64,000 nucleotides of DNA. Source: Flaccisagitta enflata. Taxonomy: Eukaryota > Chaetognatha > Sagittoidea > Aphragmophora. The position numbers were made by a program, and so were the translations under genes. This document shows positions 62,993 to 64,000 of the stretch, one piece after another; position 1 is the stretch's first letter; each line of letters opens with the position of its first letter. Below the pieces are notes generated by a model, which saw only the letters and a list, made by a program, of their open reading frames with translations, was not told where the DNA came from and made no database searches. The DNA is taken from NCBI GenBank assembly GCA_965153355.1, contig OZ231126.1, positions 23,870,001 through 23,934,000 of the forward strand, given 5' to 3'.

Positions 62993-63103
62993 ATGAATTT
63001 GGAGGTTCTGCTGCGGCTTCTCTGCCCCGATGCTGCTGTTGCAGCTGCTGCAGTAACAGCATTACAACGACGCCGTTGCTACATCAAGGCTCTAAAACAC
63101 TGA
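62993..63103 (+). CDS. Small unrecognised open frame, 36 codons
   Basis: ATG AAT TTG GAG GTT reads MNLEVLLRLLCPDAAVAAAA and continues to ALQRRRCYIKALKH before TGA. It follows a CGCCGCCGCCGCAGC stretch, and the Ala/Arg composition is partly repeat-driven. It could be the first exon of something running right, but no donor stands out. Confidence 0.15.
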   Translation: MNLEVLLRLLCPDAAVAAAAVTALQRRRCYIKALKH

Positions 63104-63547
63104 GAGGGAGAAAAAGAGAAGAAGGAGCAAAAGAGAAGAAGGAGCAAAATAGAGAGAAAGAACGAAAGAATGAAACAGAAAAGCGGCGCGATATATATGA
63201 GGAGGAAAACTACGAGAAAGAGTGGAAAAGGGGATTAGAGGGAGGAAGACGAGGAGTGGTTGGAGGAAGAAGCGGAGGAGGAGGAGAGGGTGAAGGAGGA
63301 GAAGGAGGAGGATAAGTAGAATCATCCTCCTCCTCATCCTGAAAAAAAGGAGAGAGAGAAACAGTGAATTTCAGCTGCAATGAAAAAAAAAGATGGCGTC
63401 GGCCTGGAAATAAAACAACAATCTGACGAAGAAGTTTTTGTTTTCGCCGAAATTATGATTTATAGATATTTTTGCCTTCATCTTATGTCTTTTTTTTTTT
63501 TTTTTTGTGCGCAACTGGATGATTTCTTGACTGTCCTCTCTTTTCCA

Positions 63548-63571
63548 TGACGATGACGATGATGATGATGG

Positions 63572-63665
<94 letters not shown>

Positions 63666-63712
63666 AATGGGGATGATGATGATGATGGTGACGATGATGA
63701 TGATGATGATCG
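63548..63712 (+). repeat. (GAT)n microsatellite
   Basis: Trinucleotide array of the same motif as the poly-Asp tract in exon 6 of the transposase-like gene, but outside any recognisable gene. Confidence 0.95.
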
Positions 63713-63823
63713 GTGCTGATCATGCTGCCGATGATTACCACCGAGATAATCTAGTTCCCCAGTGGCTTTCATCCTATAACTTCCTTCTTTAGATGTCTAA
63801 TCTTCCTTTTACCCATGGGACGC

Positions 63824-63861
<38 letters not shown>
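63824..63861 (+). repeat. (CT)n microsatellite
   Basis: Pure CT run. Confidence 0.9.
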
Positions 63862-63865
<4 letters not shown>

Positions 63866-64000
63866 CTTCCTTGTCTCATCTTCGTTTTCTCATTTCGCTG
63901 CCACCGGAAGTCCACGCCCACAATCCGAAGGAAGGAAAAGCGACAAAATTAAAAAGAAGAAAAAAAAGAAGAAAAAAAGGAGAAAAACGTCTGAATAGTG

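Overview
The window is eukaryotic DNA: one gene is split by five GT-AG introns, there is no operon-like packing, no ribosome-binding-site grammar and no rRNA or tRNA, and most of the 64 kb is microsatellite or short interspersed repeat. The one convincing gene belongs, as far as I remember, to a transposase-like family that is common in invertebrate animals (cnidarians, molluscs, amphioxus), so a repeat-rich invertebrate is my best guess. I cannot name the species and do not exclude a protist or alga.

Gene content. On the minus strand, 10132 down to 3615 carries a six-exon gene whose phases close exactly to 1074 codons (1073 residues plus stop). It encodes a transposase-like protein: basic and Ser/Pro-rich N-terminus, Gly/Asp-rich linker, Cys-rich zinc-binding-like region, an RNase H/DDE-like core with the words IEDYQRNVE, TDDLQHDHQ and SDNCLSQFKSR, a second Cys cluster, and an acidic tail ending in about 30 Asp. 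Each intron carries repeat DNA. X-box-like palindromes lie just outside both ends. Elsewhere only weak coding candidates are seen (22892-23737, 12755-13165, 30174-30578, 41382-41534, 62993-63103).

Mobile and repeat DNA. (1) A short hairpin-ended element, called HPE here, occurs in roughly 30 full or partial copies on both strands. It starts with a palindrome such as AGTCGCGTGCACGCGACT, has a variable GGTC/GACC core, a CCCCTGCCCACCCG block, a second copy of the terminal word, and ends in GGCCGTGTATCCGGCCTTG. Subtypes A, B, B', C and E differ in the terminal word, but the word and its distal partner stay complementary. (2) A foldback element, FBM21, has GGGCAGCGGCCCCGAAGGGG ends and an internal 21-bp minisatellite (33.6, 40.1, 48.9, 54.4 and 61.4-62.0 kb). 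(3) Several MITEs have clear ends: two hAT-type copies with 8-bp target duplications (13420-13747, 38586-38904), a 130-bp hAT-like one (58342-58471), and four with TA targets (4375-4785, 22008-22591, 40773-41370, 57803-58240). (4) A 1.9-kb foldback element is built of GTTAATTAAC palindromes (26220-28075). (5) Minisatellites include a 50-bp array (46580-47830) open in all three forward frames and a 34-bp array (39312-39755) grown from an HPE end. (6) Many pure microsatellites of (CT)n, (GT)n, (TTTC)n, (GTT)n, (CTT)n, (CATT)n and (CAAA)n reach several hundred bases.

Layout: 0-3.5 kb HPE copies and pyrimidine repeats; 3.6-10.1 kb the gene; 10.2-20.6 kb microsatellites with one hAT MITE; 20.8-26.1 kb HPE cluster, a TA MITE and the GTT/AAC palindrome; 26.2-28.1 kb the TTAATTAAC foldback; 29-41 kb dense HPE plus FBM21; 41-46 kb sparse; 46-49.7 kb minisatellites; 50-54 kb sparse; 54.3-58.5 kb nested elements and a 728-bp tandem duplication; 58.5-64 kb sparse, then FBM21 and microsatellites. 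The genes show no joint pathway; the window reads as a transposon graveyard around one transposase-like gene.
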